This document shows positions 4,847 to 5,023 of a stretch of 5,023 nucleotides of DNA, in pieces. Each line of letters opens with the position of its first letter. The stretch's first letter is position 1. Source of the DNA: Trichodesmium sp. jk18x7bins.61 (GTDB taxonomy: Bacteria; Cyanobacteriota; Cyanobacteriia; Cyanobacteriales; Microcoleaceae); NCBI GenBank assembly GCA_022822685.1, contig JAJEAQ010000793.1:1-5023 (forward strand). The letters are read 5' to 3'. Under the pieces are notes generated by a model. It was given only the letters and a program-made list of their open reading frames with translations, made no database searches and had not been told where the DNA came from. The translations under genes and the position numbers were made by a program.

Positions 4847-5023
4847 GGTAAAATTACATAGTGTTTTGCACTTGTGGCTAATATCATGTTCGGATAATTA
4901 ATTATAAAAAACTTCGAGCCCTAGAATCTCTGTTTTATCTTCCCATCCCCCCTTAGAAAATGGGACGCCGGGCGGATTCTCCTTTCTAAGAGGTGAATAA
5001 AGCAAAGTATCCTGTGCTCTCTC
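4847..5023. other. Upstream flank of the RTX-DUF192 locus with interleaved inverted repeats
   Basis: No gene is seen. TCCCAT (4941-4946) pairs with ATGGGA (4960-4965), and CTTAGAAA (4952-4959) pairs with TTTCTAAG (4983-4990). The left arm of the second pair lies in the loop of the first, so the two could coexist only as a pseudoknot, or they may be remains of a CCCCCTTAGAAA-type dispersed repeat. A minus-strand ATG at 4887-4885 opens only 14 codons. Confidence 0.4.
4901..4906 (-). promoter_or_regulatory. Possible -10 box of the RTX-DUF192 locus
   Basis: TATAAT reads on the minus strand at 4906-4901, about 55 bases upstream of the likely N-terminus (near 4846). No -35 hexamer is recognisable 16-18 bases further out (AGATTC or GAGATT), so the call rests on one perfect hexamer in AT-rich DNA. 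Confidence 0.25.

Noticed and set aside
1..5023. CRISPR array, tRNA or rRNA genes
   Set aside because: No regularly spaced direct repeats, cloverleaf with a CCA-type end, or rRNA-like stretch was seen when reading both strands.

Overview
The window reads as chromosomal DNA of a cyanobacterium, probably a filamentous one. The uroporphyrinogen decarboxylase is cyanobacterial in sequence, it contains a HIP1 octamer (GCGATCGC, 1471-1478), the DNA is AT-rich, spacers are long and full of small inverted repeats, and RTX and DUF192 sequences of cyanobacterial type are present. The genus cannot be fixed from the sequence alone.

Layout, left to right. Positions 1-88 hold the apparent 3' end of a plus-strand gene, whose stop overlaps by four bases (ATGA) the start of a coiled-coil protein gene of unknown function (85-630). 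A GC-rich hairpin at 708-733 looks like the terminator of that pair. A short leader with a 7-bp hairpin (841-863) and a Shine-Dalgarno sequence precedes hemE (907-1971), the haem/chlorophyll pathway enzyme and the one certain housekeeping gene. A 560-bp spacer (1972-2531) follows. It carries a hairpin, a nested inverted-repeat unit (2071-2174) and a 172-bp element with 16-bp terminal inverted repeats (2219-2390). That element appears to be an insertion-sequence remnant with the tail of a transposase-like frame inside. Next is an extended short-chain dehydrogenase/epimerase-family gene (2532-3500), also on the plus strand.

A 392-bp spacer with a third inverted-repeat unit (3621-3723) separates it from a converging minus-strand locus (about 4846 down to 3893). 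This locus is a broken gene: an N-terminal block of RTX calcium-binding nonapeptides followed directly by a DUF192 domain. Two small indels of opposite sign, about 87 bases apart, throw the DUF192 core out of frame and back again. In addition, no ordinary start codon exists upstream of the repeats.

The genes do not form an obvious pathway. HemE acts in cytosolic tetrapyrrole synthesis, the SDR is of unknown substrate, and the RTX-DUF192 product would be expected outside the cytoplasm. The points most worth a second look are the RTX-DUF192 fusion with its compensating frameshifts, and the three spacer elements that all share TATAG...CTATA ends.
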